From: Bryobacterales bacterium F-183
GTDB lineage: Bacteria > Acidobacteriota > Terriglobia > Bryobacterales > Bryobacteraceae
Direction of reading: 5' to 3'
Assembly (NCBI GenBank): GCA_016865505.2
Contig: AP025252.1
Span: 6,118,013 to 6,182,012 of the forward strand
DNA length: 64,000 nucleotides
The notes under the pieces are model-generated. The model saw only the letters and a list, made by a program, of their open reading frames with translations, made no database searches and was not told where the DNA came from. Position 1 is the stretch's first letter. Every line of letters starts with the position of its first letter. Of the stretch, positions 20,192 to 28,559 are shown one piece after another. Both the position numbers and the translations under genes were made by a program.

Positions 20192-21715
20192 ATGAACATT
20201 CTCGGAATCGGCGGCATTGCGGGTAGCGACGCGGCGGTTTGTCTGCTGCGTGACGGCGAAGTGGTGGCGGCCGTCGAACAAGATAAGGTCCGGCGGGTTT
20301 CGCAGCCGGGACAACTGCCGGAAGCAGCGATTGAAGCTTGTCTGGCAATCGGCAAGCTGAAGCCGGAGGACATCGAGACGGTGGCTGTCGCTCGTCCGTT
20401 CGCGCCCTCCCTGCCCTTTCGGGACTTTTTCCCCAAAGCCCAGTTGGCGGTGATCGAACACCATGTCGCGCATGCGGCTTCGGCCTTCTATCCCTCTGGT
20501 TTTTCCGATGCGACCGTACTCACTCTCGACCGGTTTGGCGACTTCCGCTGCGGCGCGATTCGCAAAGCCGTGAACGGCGACCTGGGCGCGGCGGAGCGCG
20601 AGTTCCACTACCCGGAGTCGGTCGGCGAGCTGTACAGCCGTGTCACCGAGTTCCTGGGCTTTGACGCGGGCGCCGACGAGCACAAAGTGCAGTGGATGTC
20701 CGCGAGCGGCGACGACACGTTGGTGCCCGTGTTCCGTGCGGCCCTGGCAGACCCGCAGGCGTACTTTGACGCCAACCGCCTGAGGCACGGCGGGTTTTCC
20801 AGCCGCTTCTACTCCGCGCTTGGCCTGGCCGACGCCAGCCTCCCGATGGAGCGACTGAAGCCCGTGATCGCGCAAGGCCTGCAGAAGGCCGTGGAAGAGT
20901 ACGTAATGGACCTTGCCGGTACCGGCGAGAACTTGTGTCTTGCCGGAGGACTGTTCTTCAACGCCTTGTTGGTGGCGGCATTCGAACGCAGCGGGCGCTG
21001 GAAGAACGTGTACGTCCAGCCTGCCGCGGGCAACTCGGGTACGGCATTGGGCGCGGCGTTTGCGGCCTGGAAGAAGCCGGTACGGATGCCGAACCTGTTC
21101 CTGGGACCTGAATACTCCGCCGACGATCTCAAGCGGACCTTGGAAAATTGCAAGCTGCAGTTCAGCTACCTGGGTACGTCGGATGAGCTGATTTCGACGG
21201 CCGTAAAGAAGCTGACCGACAACCAGATCGTCGCGTGGATGCAGGGCCGCATGGAGTTTGGCCCTCGCGCGTTGGGCAACCGTTCGATCCTCGCTTCCCC
21301 GCTCAACCCGTACTCCACCGAGAACCTCAACACGTTCATCAAGCATCGCGAACCGTTCCGCAAGTTTGCCGCCTCAGTACCCGCGGAACTCGCGAACGAG
21401 TACTTCGAAACGGGCTCGAACTCGCGTTTTTTGGCGACGGTAGGCCGCGTCCGGCCGCAGTACGCGGGCAAGTTGGAAGCCGCGCTGCTCGGCAAGGATC
21501 AGGTTCGCGTACACACCGTGCAGGCAGAGGACAACCCGCTGTACCATCGCCTGCTGCACGCCGCAGGCAAAGAAACCGGCTTGCCCGTGCTGTACAACAC
21601 GAGCTTCAATCTGTTTGGAGATCCGCTGGTGTGTACGCCGCGCGATGCCGTACGCAGCTTCTATTCGTCGGGGATCGACGCGCTGTTTGCCGGCGAATTC
21701 CTGATTCGCAAATAG
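20192..21715 (+). CDS. Carbamoyltransferase (NodU/CmcH family)
   Basis: About 507 residues. The N-terminal ASKHA-type domain begins MNILGIGGIAGSDAAVCLL and carries the metal/ATP motif EHHVAHAASAFYPSGF. The C-terminal Sua5/YrdC-like half has QGRMEFGPRALGNRSILASP, the family signature, and NTSFNLFGDPLVCTPRDA at the end. Family enzymes transfer carbamoyl from carbamoyl phosphate to a hydroxyl of a sugar or natural product. It is somewhat short for the family. It is divergent from argH, another user of carbamoyl phosphate-derived carbon, which may be coincidence. The acceptor is unknown; no glycosyltransferase lies next to it. Confidence 0.88.
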   Translation: MNILGIGGIAGSDAAVCLLRDGEVVAAVEQDKVRRVSQPGQLPEAAIEACLAIGKLKPEDIETVAVARPFAPSLPFRDFFPKAQLAVIEHHVAHAASAFYPSGFSDATVLTLDRFGDFRCGAIRKAVNGDLGAAEREFHYPESVGELYSRVTEFLGFDAGADEHKVQWMSASGDDTLVPVFRAALADPQAYFDANRLRHGGFSSRFYSALGLADASLPMERLKPVIAQGLQKAVEEYVMDLAGTGENLCLAGGLFFNALLVAAFERSGRWKNVYVQPAAGNSGTALGAAFAAWKKPVRMPNLFLGPEYSADDLKRTLENCKLQFSYLGTSDELISTAVKKLTDNQIVAWMQGRMEFGPRALGNRSILASPLNPYSTENLNTFIKHREPFRKFAASVPAELANEYFETGSNSRFLATVGRVRPQYAGKLEAALLGKDQVRVHTVQAEDNPLYHRLLHAAGKETGLPVLYNTSFNLFGDPLVCTPRDAVRSFYSSGIDALFAGEFLIRK

Positions 21716-21716
21716 C

Positions 21717-22433
21717 TTAGGGCGCCGTGACCATCGACCACAACCGCACGTCAATGGACGAGGAGTAATGCAACAGCGGCGTACCGTTGTTGACCTTGAG
21801 TCCCAGCGGCTGCAGCATCGTGTTCGCTTCCACTTCCGCTTCCGCGCGACGCAGTGGCCAGGGGCGATGGTCAATCTCGCCGATGCGTACCGCTTTGCCT
21901 TCTTCCGCGGTGAATAAGCAGTAGCGTTCGGTGAGGAAGAACTCGAGCGAGTCCGGAGCGGACGGCTTCGGCTCGTACATCGGGCGATACACCGCGCGGA
22001 ACTCCGCAGGCGGTGCACCAGGATGGACGCGCTTGCTCTCATAACGTGTGTACGTGGCCTTGCGCAGCGACATCTGCGCCTTGTAGTACGGCAGGCCGAA
22101 CCAGCGTCGCGCTGTGTTGACGATCAGCCCGTTTTCCGCATCGAGCGAGAAGAAGTAAACACCCTTGCGCTGGCCGTACTTCACATACGTGCGTACGTTC
22201 AACTCCAACGTGCGCGACGTTCCCGGAACCGGCGGCAGGTAATTTAGCCGGATGCCCGTCATCAGAAACGGGACGACGGCGATCCATCCCGATCCATCGA
22301 ACGTGTCCACCTCAAGCGGCGCCGGAATCAGTTCGCGAAGCTTCTCTTCCTCCACACGCCAGTGCATAAAGAGCAGGTCGCTCCAGGTCTGCTTCATCAC
22401 GCAGGGCGTACCCGGTGGTGGATACTCACGCAT
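21717..22433 (-). CDS. DUF2071 (YqjF-type) family protein
   Basis: A 238-residue cytoplasmic protein with the features of the YqjF/DUF2071 family: WSDLLFMHWRVEEEKLRELIP near the N-terminus (a hallmark of the family), a central LELNVRTYVKYGQRKGVYFF, and GLPYYKAQMSL. The fold is related to acetoacetate decarboxylase, but the biochemical role is unknown. Its start overlaps the stop of the dehydrogenase gene upstream by 8 bp, so dcd-adh-DUF2071 form one transcription unit. Its stop nearly abuts that of the convergent carbamoyltransferase. Confidence 0.88.
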   Translation of the reverse strand: MREYPPPGTPCVMKQTWSDLLFMHWRVEEEKLRELIPAPLEVDTFDGSGWIAVVPFLMTGIRLNYLPPVPGTSRTLELNVRTYVKYGQRKGVYFFSLDAENGLIVNTARRWFGLPYYKAQMSLRKATYTRYESKRVHPGAPPAEFRAVYRPMYEPKPSAPDSLEFFLTERYCLFTAEEGKAVRIGEIDHRPWPLRRAEAEVEANTMLQPLGLKVNNGTPLLHYSSSIDVRLWSMVTAP

Positions 22434-23385
22434 TGCGTAGCAGGACCTTCAAAATGCCCCGCTGCTGCGCCTTGGCAAACGCCTGGGCGGCATCGGGCAG
22501 CGCGAACTCACCGCCGTTCAGCATCGGATCGAGGTTCAGCTTGCGACCTTTGATCAGCCGCAACGCCGGTTCAAAGCGGCCACAGCGGGACCCCACAATG
22601 CTGATCTCATTCACGACAACAGGAGCCATGTCGAGCGTGGTCTTGCCATGGATCGTGGACTTGGCGATGACATGCCCGCGCGGCCGTGTCATGCGAACAG
22701 CCTGTTCCAGTCCGGCGGCGGACCCGGTTGCTTCCACAACCTTGGCGTACGCTCCTTCTGGCAGCTTCTCTGTAATCACCGTCTGTATGCCCATGTCAGC
22801 GGCAATGGCCAGCTTGGACTTGTGTTTGCCGTACAAGGTGACCTTGGCGCCAGCGGCCGCCCGTAGTACCTGCGCGATCAGAAGGCCCAGCTTGCCATCG
22901 CCAAGTACCGCAACCGGTTCGTCTTTGGCGATGCGAACCTGTTCCAGAATCTCGCAGGCGGCCGCTACAGGTTCAGTGAACACCGCATGTTCATCGCGTA
23001 CACCCTTGGGAACTTCCAAAAGGTTCGCCTCGGGCAGGGTGAAGAACTCGGCAAACGCTCCCGGATGATTTACAATGCCGAGTACTGTACGGTCTGGGCA
23101 GTGGCGGCCAAGCTTCTTGCGGCACCATTCGCATTTGCCGCAGGCGGCGTTGATTTCGCCAACCACCCGCTTGCCCACCCACTTCTTGGAATCAGCGTCC
23201 ACAACCTCGGCCACAAACTCGTGCCCCGGCGTACCTTTAAAGCTGTAGTAGCCGCGCAGCAGTTCGAGATCCGTATTGCAGATGCCACCGGCGATGAGCT
23301 TCAGAATCGCCTGGGATTTACCCCGCTTCGGCTTGACGGTTTCGCGGATGCTGACCTTGCCGCGCTCAATGTGAACGGACTGCAC
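22426..23385 (-). CDS. Zinc-dependent alcohol dehydrogenase-like protein (MDR superfamily)
   Basis: A 319-residue medium-chain dehydrogenase. Catalytic-zinc ligands are in GGICNTDLELL and TPGHEFVAEV; the structural zinc site has four cysteines in CGKCEWCRKKLGRHC. The NAD-binding domain begins PVAVLGDGKLGLLIAQVL (~residue 160). The GTG at 23385, one base after the dcd stop, gives an N-terminus right for the family; an extension into dcd is not plausible. Substrate unknown; threonine- and sorbitol-dehydrogenase-like relatives are possible. Second gene of a dcd-adh-DUF2071 run. Confidence 0.88.
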   Translation of the reverse strand: MQSVHIERGKVSIRETVKPKRGKSQAILKLIAGGICNTDLELLRGYYSFKGTPGHEFVAEVVDADSKKWVGKRVVGEINAACGKCEWCRKKLGRHCPDRTVLGIVNHPGAFAEFFTLPEANLLEVPKGVRDEHAVFTEPVAAACEILEQVRIAKDEPVAVLGDGKLGLLIAQVLRAAAGAKVTLYGKHKSKLAIAADMGIQTVITEKLPEGAYAKVVEATGSAAGLEQAVRMTRPRGHVIAKSTIHGKTTLDMAPVVVNEISIVGSRCGRFEPALRLIKGRKLNLDPMLNGGEFALPDAAQAFAKAQQRGILKVLLRNA

Positions 23386-23386
23386 T

Positions 23387-23953
23387 CTACTGTTCGCCCG
23401 CCAGTTTGCTCGCCAACGGCGAGGTTTGCCCCGCGTACTTGTTGCCGGCCTTCTTGTAGTACGGCGTCGTCGTCGGGGACGAGAGTTGCTCAAAGGTGAA
23501 AGAGCAGATTCGCATCCCCGGATACAGCGCCACCGGCATGATGCCGAGATTCGAAAGTTCCAAGGTCGCTTTGCCGCGCCAACCGGGGTCGAACAGGCCC
23601 GCCGTACCATGCACAATAATGCCGATACGCCCCAGGCTCGACCGTCCTTCCAGCCGGCCTAACACGTCGTCGTCCAATTCGAGCGACTCCATGGTGATGG
23701 CCAGAGCGAACTCGCGTGGCTGCAGGATGAACGGTTCGCCTTCCGGCACCACGATGGTCCGCATGATGCTTTGGATCGCGCTTTTGTCACGCAAATCGAT
23801 GTACGCGTGGCGCGAATGTTCGAAGATGCTGAATTCGTTACCGAGGCGGAAGTCGATGGAGCAGCTGCCGAACTGTTCCGGCGGCAAGGCAGGATCGATT
23901 CGGATCTTGCCCTTTTCCAGGTACTGCTTAATGTCAGCGTCGGAAAGAACCAT
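23387..23953 (-). CDS. dcd: dCTP deaminase
   Basis: A 188-residue trimeric dUTPase-fold enzyme converting dCTP to dUTP for thymidylate synthesis. Family motifs: GSCSIDFRLGNEF, RLEGRSSLGRIGI, and HGTAGLFDPGWRGKATLELSN, whose last part carries the catalytic glutamate; the C-terminal substrate lid has KKAGNKYAGQ. Normal length. It is divergently arranged with the gene at 23962, with only 8 bp between them, so promoters must overlap coding sequence. It appears to be the first gene of a three-gene operon. Confidence 0.95.
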   Translation of the reverse strand: MVLSDADIKQYLEKGKIRIDPALPPEQFGSCSIDFRLGNEFSIFEHSRHAYIDLRDKSAIQSIMRTIVVPEGEPFILQPREFALAITMESLELDDDVLGRLEGRSSLGRIGIIVHGTAGLFDPGWRGKATLELSNLGIMPVALYPGMRICSFTFEQLSSPTTTPYYKKAGNKYAGQTSPLASKLAGEQ

Positions 23954-23961
23954 TCTGTTCC

Positions 23962-24744
23962 ATGATAGAAGATATGGGACTTGCCGCGCCTATCGCCTGG
24001 TTTTGTCTTGCTCTGTCAGTAAAGAACGAGGACCCGAAAACACTGGTGGAACGGGCCATCGAAAAGGGTTTGCAGAACCGTGCAAAGTCCGCAAATTGGT
24101 TGGGACGCGAGGACATCAAACGGTACGCCCTGGATAAAAAAAACGTCTCCAGGATGACCGCGTGGATCACCTACGAAGCTTCAAAGCTCGAAGGTGAGAA
24201 CTACTACCGGGTGATCGCGCGCGACGGCAAGCCGCTGTCCAAAAAAGAGACCGCCAAAGAGCAGCAGCGCATGGATGCCGAAGCGGAACGGCGCCGCCAC
24301 CGGCCGCGGGAACGCGCCAAGGACTCAAACGCCAAGCGTTTCTCCGTGTCGTTGCAACAGCTTCTTGTCTTTCACACCTTGCGGTACACCGGCGAAGAGA
24401 CCGTTCGCGGGCGAAAGATCTGGATGGTGGAAGCGGGGCTACGCGATTCGGCGCCGCAACCCAACGAGCCTGACGACCTGGCCTTGGCCGGCGACTTAAC
24501 GCTGTGGATCGATCAGGAAACGGGCCTGGTCTCGATGCAGGAACTGCGCGTCACGCGGGATTGGGGCAGCTACTCGCCGGGCTCGATGGTGCGGTACGAC
24601 ATGGATTGGAATGGAACGGTCATGCTGCCCACGAGGATCATGGTGCAGTTGGCGCGCAGCCGCACCGAGCAAGTCTACACAGAGTACCGGCAGTTTGGTG
24701 CCGAGGCGGTGATCCAATTCGATACATCCGCCCCGGCGAAGTAA
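23962..24744 (+). CDS. Probable exported protein of unknown function
   Basis: A 260-residue protein. A hydrophobic N-terminal stretch (GLAAPIAWFCLALSV) suggests a signal peptide; ATG 23974 may be the real start rather than 23962. Residues ~30-140 are strongly basic and charged (RRRHRPRERAKDSNAKR). The C-terminal half is beta-rich (GRKIWMVEAGL, TLWIDQETGLVSMQEL, VRYDMDWNGTVMLPTRIM), reminiscent of the LolA/LolB-like fold in outer-membrane lipoprotein-sorting proteins. That is a fold-level impression only, and I do not assign a function. Its stop lies 8 bp from the convergent SDR stop. Confidence 0.75.
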   Translation: MIEDMGLAAPIAWFCLALSVKNEDPKTLVERAIEKGLQNRAKSANWLGREDIKRYALDKKNVSRMTAWITYEASKLEGENYYRVIARDGKPLSKKETAKEQQRMDAEAERRRHRPRERAKDSNAKRFSVSLQQLLVFHTLRYTGEETVRGRKIWMVEAGLRDSAPQPNEPDDLALAGDLTLWIDQETGLVSMQELRVTRDWGSYSPGSMVRYDMDWNGTVMLPTRIMVQLARSRTEQVYTEYRQFGAEAVIQFDTSAPAK

Positions 24745-24752
24745 GCGCCCGT

Positions 24753-25481
24753 CTACCAGGGCAACGTATCGTCTTTATGGAAGAAGCCGGCAGTGGGGCC
24801 GTCGGCCGGCAGAGTCGCCAAGCGGACCGAGGTCTGCGCGCCCTCCGGGATCTCCATCTGCGCTCCGGCACCGCCCATCTCCGTCTTTACCCAGCCTGGA
24901 TGGGCGTTGTTCACCTTGATATTGGTGCGGCGCAGTTCATTGGCAAACGCGACCGTCAACATATTCAATGCAGCTTTCGACGTCGCGTACGCGGCGCCGC
25001 GGGATTTGCTGTAAACCGTTGAGGGATCTGCCGCCAAGCCGGTTGAGCCCAGAACGCTCGAAAGGTTGACGATGCGGCCGGCGGGGGACTTCTTCAACAG
25101 CGGCAAGAACGCCTGAATCATACGGAACGGCCCAAGGACATTGGTCTCATAGGTCTGGCGCAGTACGTCCTCCGTGACAGCGAACGCGGAAGTACCCCAG
25201 TCCAGGAACACTCCGGCGTTATTCACCAGGATGTCCAGATGCCCATACTTGTTGCCCACGGTTTCGGCAGCGGCGTCGACACTGGCGCGACTGGTGACAT
25301 CCAGCACCACTGCTTCGGCGCAGATTCCCTCTGCTTGCAGAGTCTTGGCAGCCTGCTCGCCCTTGGCGGCGTCGCGCGCGCCGATCAGCACCGTCATGCC
25401 CTGCTGGCCCAGTTGGCGGGCCGTCTCAAACCCAATCCCTTTATTGGCGCCGGTGATCAGCGCGACTTTCGATTCGCTCAT
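24753..25481 (-). CDS. Short-chain dehydrogenase/reductase
   Basis: A 242-residue classical SDR. Cofactor motif TGANKGIGFETARQLG at the N-terminus, the NNAG strand, catalytic serine in VNLSSVLGS and the YATSK active-site pair. The sequence resembles plant/bacterial carbonyl reductase-like SDRs (menthone/isopiperitenol reductase-like), with NADPH preference likely from the GARDAAKGEQAA region. Substrate unknown. It lies 21 bp downstream of the SRPBCC gene on the same strand. Confidence 0.92.
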   Translation of the reverse strand: MSESKVALITGANKGIGFETARQLGQQGMTVLIGARDAAKGEQAAKTLQAEGICAEAVVLDVTSRASVDAAAETVGNKYGHLDILVNNAGVFLDWGTSAFAVTEDVLRQTYETNVLGPFRMIQAFLPLLKKSPAGRIVNLSSVLGSTGLAADPSTVYSKSRGAAYATSKAALNMLTVAFANELRRTNIKVNNAHPGWVKTEMGGAGAQMEIPEGAQTSVRLATLPADGPTAGFFHKDDTLPW

Positions 25482-25502
25482 GCATTTAACAGATGCCGCC
25501 CG

Positions 25503-25979
25503 TTAACGCGCAGATTCGGCAAGTGTTTTCATCTGGCGCAAGCCTTTTTCGAAGTCGCTGCCGATCATCGAGTCCATGCTGGCAAACAGCATCATGGCCT
25601 TACTCATGAAGTTGCTCTTGCCGGACATCGACCAACTGACGTTCGTACCGCCGCCGCTCGCCACCGGGGACAACTGGAACGTACACACGGCGTTCGATTC
25701 AAAGGGTTTGATGAAATTGAGATCCACCACGACCTTGCTGGATGGATCACTCCCGGTGATGGTCATGCGGCCTTCGCCGACGTCCTCGTTGCCAATCCAG
25801 TGGTACGAAGCGCCGGGGCCGGTGGGCGGACCCGAGTGGGTGGCAACCATTTTGGGGTCCAGTTTGGCCCAGGGGGACCAGTTATCCCACTTGCGAAAGT
25901 CATTGATGAGAGGAAAAATCTGCTCCGCCGTTGCGGCGATGTTTACCGTGCGGGTGACGGTGTAGGAGTCTGGCTGCAT
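25503..25979 (-). CDS. SRPBCC-family (START/polyketide cyclase-like) protein
   Basis: A 158-residue helix-grip protein. It opens with the pattern VTRTVNIAATAEQIFPLINDFRKW, typical of polyketide cyclase/dehydrase-like SRPBCC proteins, followed by WSPWAKLDP and the beta strands that line a hydrophobic cavity; a C-terminal long helix is at ~120-155. Such proteins bind small hydrophobic ligands; a specific ligand cannot be read from the sequence. No ribosome site is obvious before the ATG at 25979, which may be reached by coupling to a tiny upstream reading frame. Confidence 0.85.
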   Translation of the reverse strand: MQPDSYTVTRTVNIAATAEQIFPLINDFRKWDNWSPWAKLDPKMVATHSGPPTGPGASYHWIGNEDVGEGRMTITGSDPSSKVVVDLNFIKPFESNAVCTFQLSPVASGGGTNVSWSMSGKSNFMSKAMMLFASMDSMIGSDFEKGLRQMKTLAESAR

Positions 25980-25984
25980 GACGA

Positions 25985-26047
25985 TCAGTCCGGCAAAAAG
26001 CCGACGATGGCAAGCAGCGCAATCATGATCTTGACGAGCAAGGGCAA
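25985..26047 (-). CDS. Possible 20-residue hydrophobic leader peptide upstream of the SRPBCC gene
   Basis: On the minus strand a GGAGG (complement of 26052-26056) stands four bases before a TTG at 26047 and ten before a second TTG at 26041. The frame then reads LLVKIMIALLAIVGFLPD and stops at 25985, six bases before the SRPBCC ATG. The product would be a short membrane-like peptide, or the frame may just serve translational coupling. Evidence is a good ribosome site and composition only. Confidence 0.25.
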   Translation of the reverse strand: MPLLVKIMIALLAIVGFLPD

Positions 26048-26151
26048 AAAGCCTCCAGAGGAGAGGCTACTACATCTGGTTCACGAGTGGTGCATGGAGG
26101 CAAAATACGCGAAATTGCGCCCAAAGGCGGGTCTTTTTGATTGTCACTCTT

Positions 26152-26179
26152 TTGTCAGCGTTTGGCCCTGTGCTACGAT
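26152..26179 (+). promoter_or_regulatory. Sigma-70 promoter of the RRM-protein gene
   Basis: TTGTCA (26152-26157), a 16-base spacer and TACGAT (26174-26179). Predicted start near 26186, giving a leader of about 58 bases before the ATG at 26244. It lies in the 264-bp gap between the SRPBCC and RRM genes. Confidence 0.6.
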
Positions 26180-26243
26180 GGGTTAGCCCTCGTGAAGTTC
26201 TTTCTCGAGTCAACCCCCGCTACGGAGTAGAAAGCCTTACAGA

Positions 26244-26732
26244 ATGAGTTTTACCGTTTTCCTCGGAAACTTGCCCCTATGGGTGACTGCCGACGACATC
26301 AAGTCGTGGCTTGCCGCCGAGAACTTAGTCGCCGACAACGTCAAGGTCATCCGCAACCCGGAAACCCAGGAGTCGAAAGGTTTCGCCTTCATTGAAGCGC
26401 CGAACCAGGAAGAGATGAATTCGATCATCCGCCGCTTCGACCGTGCTCCCCTCGAAGATCGTCTTCTCCGTGCAAACCCCGCTCAGCCCCCGAAGGGCAA
26501 AGGCGACCGTACCGGTGGTCCTGGCATGAAGCCGGCTGGTGGTGGTTTCGAACGCCGTGGTGGTTCGGGTGCGCCCCGCTCGGGTATGAGTGGTGGCAGC
26601 GCCGGTGGTGCGCAGCAACAGCAGGGTGCGGCGGGTGCGTCCCGTGGTACTGGTGGGGCCGCTGGCGACAAGCGCCGCCGTCCGTCCGGTCCGCCCAGCG
26701 CGTTTGCCGAAGAACTGGCAAAAGCACTCTAA
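26244..26732 (+). CDS. RNA-binding RRM protein with a Gly/Arg-rich tail
   Basis: A 162-residue protein. Residues 1-80 form one RNA recognition motif: RNP2 is VFLGNL and RNP1 is KGFAFIEA. Residues ~85-150 are low-complexity and rich in Gly, Arg, Ser and Gln (ERRGGSGAPRSGMSGGSAGG), comparable to the glycine-rich RRM proteins of cyanobacteria and some acidobacteria, which bind RNA and respond to cold. The C-terminus (AFAEELAKAL) is helical. The RRM is eukaryote-like but well known in bacteria. A PIN/TRAM gene starts 54 bp downstream and may be co-transcribed. Confidence 0.9.
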   Translation: MSFTVFLGNLPLWVTADDIKSWLAAENLVADNVKVIRNPETQESKGFAFIEAPNQEEMNSIIRRFDRAPLEDRLLRANPAQPPKGKGDRTGGPGMKPAGGGFERRGGSGAPRSGMSGGSAGGAQQQQGAAGASRGTGGAAGDKRRRPSGPPSAFAEELAKAL

Positions 26733-26786
26733 GTACTCGGATGATATACTCGTCGCCTAGCTGGAATCTCCAGTAAAGGCAATGCG

Positions 26787-27818
26787 GTGAACGAGTTCCT
26801 CATCCTTCGTGTATCTTTTGCCGTTCTTGTAGCGGCGGCAGGCTTCTTTCTCCGTCCTTTTGATCTGAGTTCACTGGCTGGCGCCGGGATTGGGTTGACT
26901 CTCGGCGCCGTCATTCTCGCCTTCGAATATCGCATCAAGCAGGTTAGCCTCAAGCGTTTGATCGGTGCCGCCTTCGGCTCCGTGCTCGGCATCCTCGGTG
27001 CGTACCTCATCTCCCTGGTCATTGGTCCTGCACTACCGAAAGACACCGCGCCCTTCGCGCAGGTGTCCGTACTGCTTTGGATGGCGTACTGCGGCCTTGC
27101 CGTAGGCGCCGCCAAAGGCGACACCCTGAATCTCTCCGCCTTTGGAGGAGTCTTTGGCACGGAAAGCCAGCCTCAGCAGACCTTCAAGATTCTGGATACG
27201 AGCGTCATCATCGACGGCCGCATCGCAGACATCGCGGAAACGGGCTTCTTACAAGGTCCGCTGGTGATTCCGCAGTTCGTACTACGCGAACTGCAACTGG
27301 TAGCCGACTCCGCCGACTCTGGCAAGCGCAACCGGGGCCGCCGCGGCCTCGACATCTTGGCCCGGCTACAGAACAATACGAAGCTTCGCGTCCAGATTAT
27401 CGAAGAGGACTTCCCGAACATCAAGGAAGTCGACATGAAGCTGATCGAACTGGGCAAGCTGTACAACTGCACCGTCGTCACCAACGACTTCAACCTCAAT
27501 AAGGTGGCGCAATTGCATCGCGTGGATGTCCTCAACATCAACGACCTTGCCAATGCCATGCGTCCGGTCGTGCTGCCCGGCGAAACGATGCGCGTCTTCA
27601 TCCTGAAGGAAGGCAAAGAGTTCAATCAGGGCGTCGCGTACCTCGACGACGGCACCATGGTGGTGGTGGACAATGCGCGGCGGCAAATCTCCAAGACCAT
27701 CGATGTGACGGTGACCTCGGTCCTGCAGACCACGGCCGGCAAGATGATCTTCGGCAAGTATGACGATCGCGGTTCCGGACATCGCGAGCAGCAGGCGTCC
27801 GCCCACCACGGTGCCTAA
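26787..27818 (+). CDS. Membrane-anchored PIN-TRAM domain protein (YacL-like)
   Basis: A 343-residue protein. Residues 1-110 contain about four transmembrane helices. A PIN domain follows (~130-260), opening ILDTSVIIDGRIADIAETGF with the metal-binding aspartate, and later CTVVTNDFNLNKVAQLH. A TRAM domain (~270-330) has EFNQGVAYLDDGTMVVVDNAR, a nucleic-acid-binding fold. PIN domains are Mg-dependent RNases, and the YacL group is membrane-tethered; cellular substrates are unknown. GTG start at 26787. A short unstructured tail rich in Gly/His/Ala follows. Its stop is 7 bp from the convergent gene. Confidence 0.92.
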   Translation: MNEFLILRVSFAVLVAAAGFFLRPFDLSSLAGAGIGLTLGAVILAFEYRIKQVSLKRLIGAAFGSVLGILGAYLISLVIGPALPKDTAPFAQVSVLLWMAYCGLAVGAAKGDTLNLSAFGGVFGTESQPQQTFKILDTSVIIDGRIADIAETGFLQGPLVIPQFVLRELQLVADSADSGKRNRGRRGLDILARLQNNTKLRVQIIEEDFPNIKEVDMKLIELGKLYNCTVVTNDFNLNKVAQLHRVDVLNINDLANAMRPVVLPGETMRVFILKEGKEFNQGVAYLDDGTMVVVDNARRQISKTIDVTVTSVLQTTAGKMIFGKYDDRGSGHREQQASAHHGA

Positions 27819-27824
27819 CGCGCG

Positions 27825-28544
27825 CTAGGCGCCCAAAGATACCCACCCGATCAGGTTATCTTTCTTCCGCGACACCATCACCTCATCAAACCCCGACTCT
27901 TGGCGAGCGCTCGCCATGCTCGGCTCCGTCACCGTACAGTTCGACAACACAACCACGTCAAACTGCCGCTTCCACCAGGACATGATCTTGCGCGAGTCCA
28001 CCGCTCCCAAACTCGCCGGGATACACAACACCGACTTCTGACCCGCGTCCCGCATCCACTTGCAGTACGCCGGGGCGAGCGTATGGCCGGTAGCGTCGCT
28101 GGTCGGGCTGGAATCCAGACAGATCAGCGCCGCGATGCCCACTCCCCGATGCACTCGCGGACGGAAACGCTGCACAGGGTCATAATCGACACCCGTATCG
28201 AGCGTGTACTTGCCGGAAATGCAGTACTGCAGCGCCGTACCGTCGATCAACTCGGCCAGATTCAACCGGCAGCTATCGTCGCGAATCCAACCGGCGACCA
28301 TCGCCAGGCCGAACTCCTCCGACAGTCCGATGACATCCTGCCGGACCTGTTCCGACACCGGGGACGCCCTGTCGTACTCGCCCACCATGTTGAACCCCTC
28401 CGGCAGCACCAGCAATGACTCCGCCAGTTCCTCCCTCGACTCGCGCTTCAGCGCCTTACGCAGATGTTCGACAGGCTTGGCCTCCATACGGCGGCCAAAG
28501 TGAAAGTATCCGGCGCGCCGGATGGGAGGTTGGGCTGTGGGCAT
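27825..28544 (-). CDS. Possible carbon-nitrogen hydrolase (nitrilase-like) protein
   Basis: A 239-residue cytoplasmic protein that I do not recognise with certainty. Two stretches resemble the nitrilase superfamily: LLVLPEGFNMVG would supply the catalytic glutamate, and GIAALICLDSSP a cysteine in the GxxICxD context. The expected lysine is less clear. It could be an inactive or divergent member. It begins 15 bp after the truA stop, so it is probably co-transcribed with truA. The alternative is an unrelated alpha/beta hydrolase-like fold. Confidence in the gene is high, in the function low. Confidence 0.6.
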   Translation of the reverse strand: MPTAQPPIRRAGYFHFGRRMEAKPVEHLRKALKRESREELAESLLVLPEGFNMVGEYDRASPVSEQVRQDVIGLSEEFGLAMVAGWIRDDSCRLNLAELIDGTALQYCISGKYTLDTGVDYDPVQRFRPRVHRGVGIAALICLDSSPTSDATGHTLAPAYCKWMRDAGQKSVLCIPASLGAVDSRKIMSWWKRQFDVVVLSNCTVTEPSMASARQESGFDEVMVSRKKDNLIGWVSLGA

Positions 28545-28559
28545 GATTTGTGGATCGAT

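Noticed and set aside
20146..20436. N-terminal extension of argH to 20436
   Set aside because: Lies over the divergent carbamoyltransferase start; the ATG at 20145 gives the standard ArgH N-terminus.
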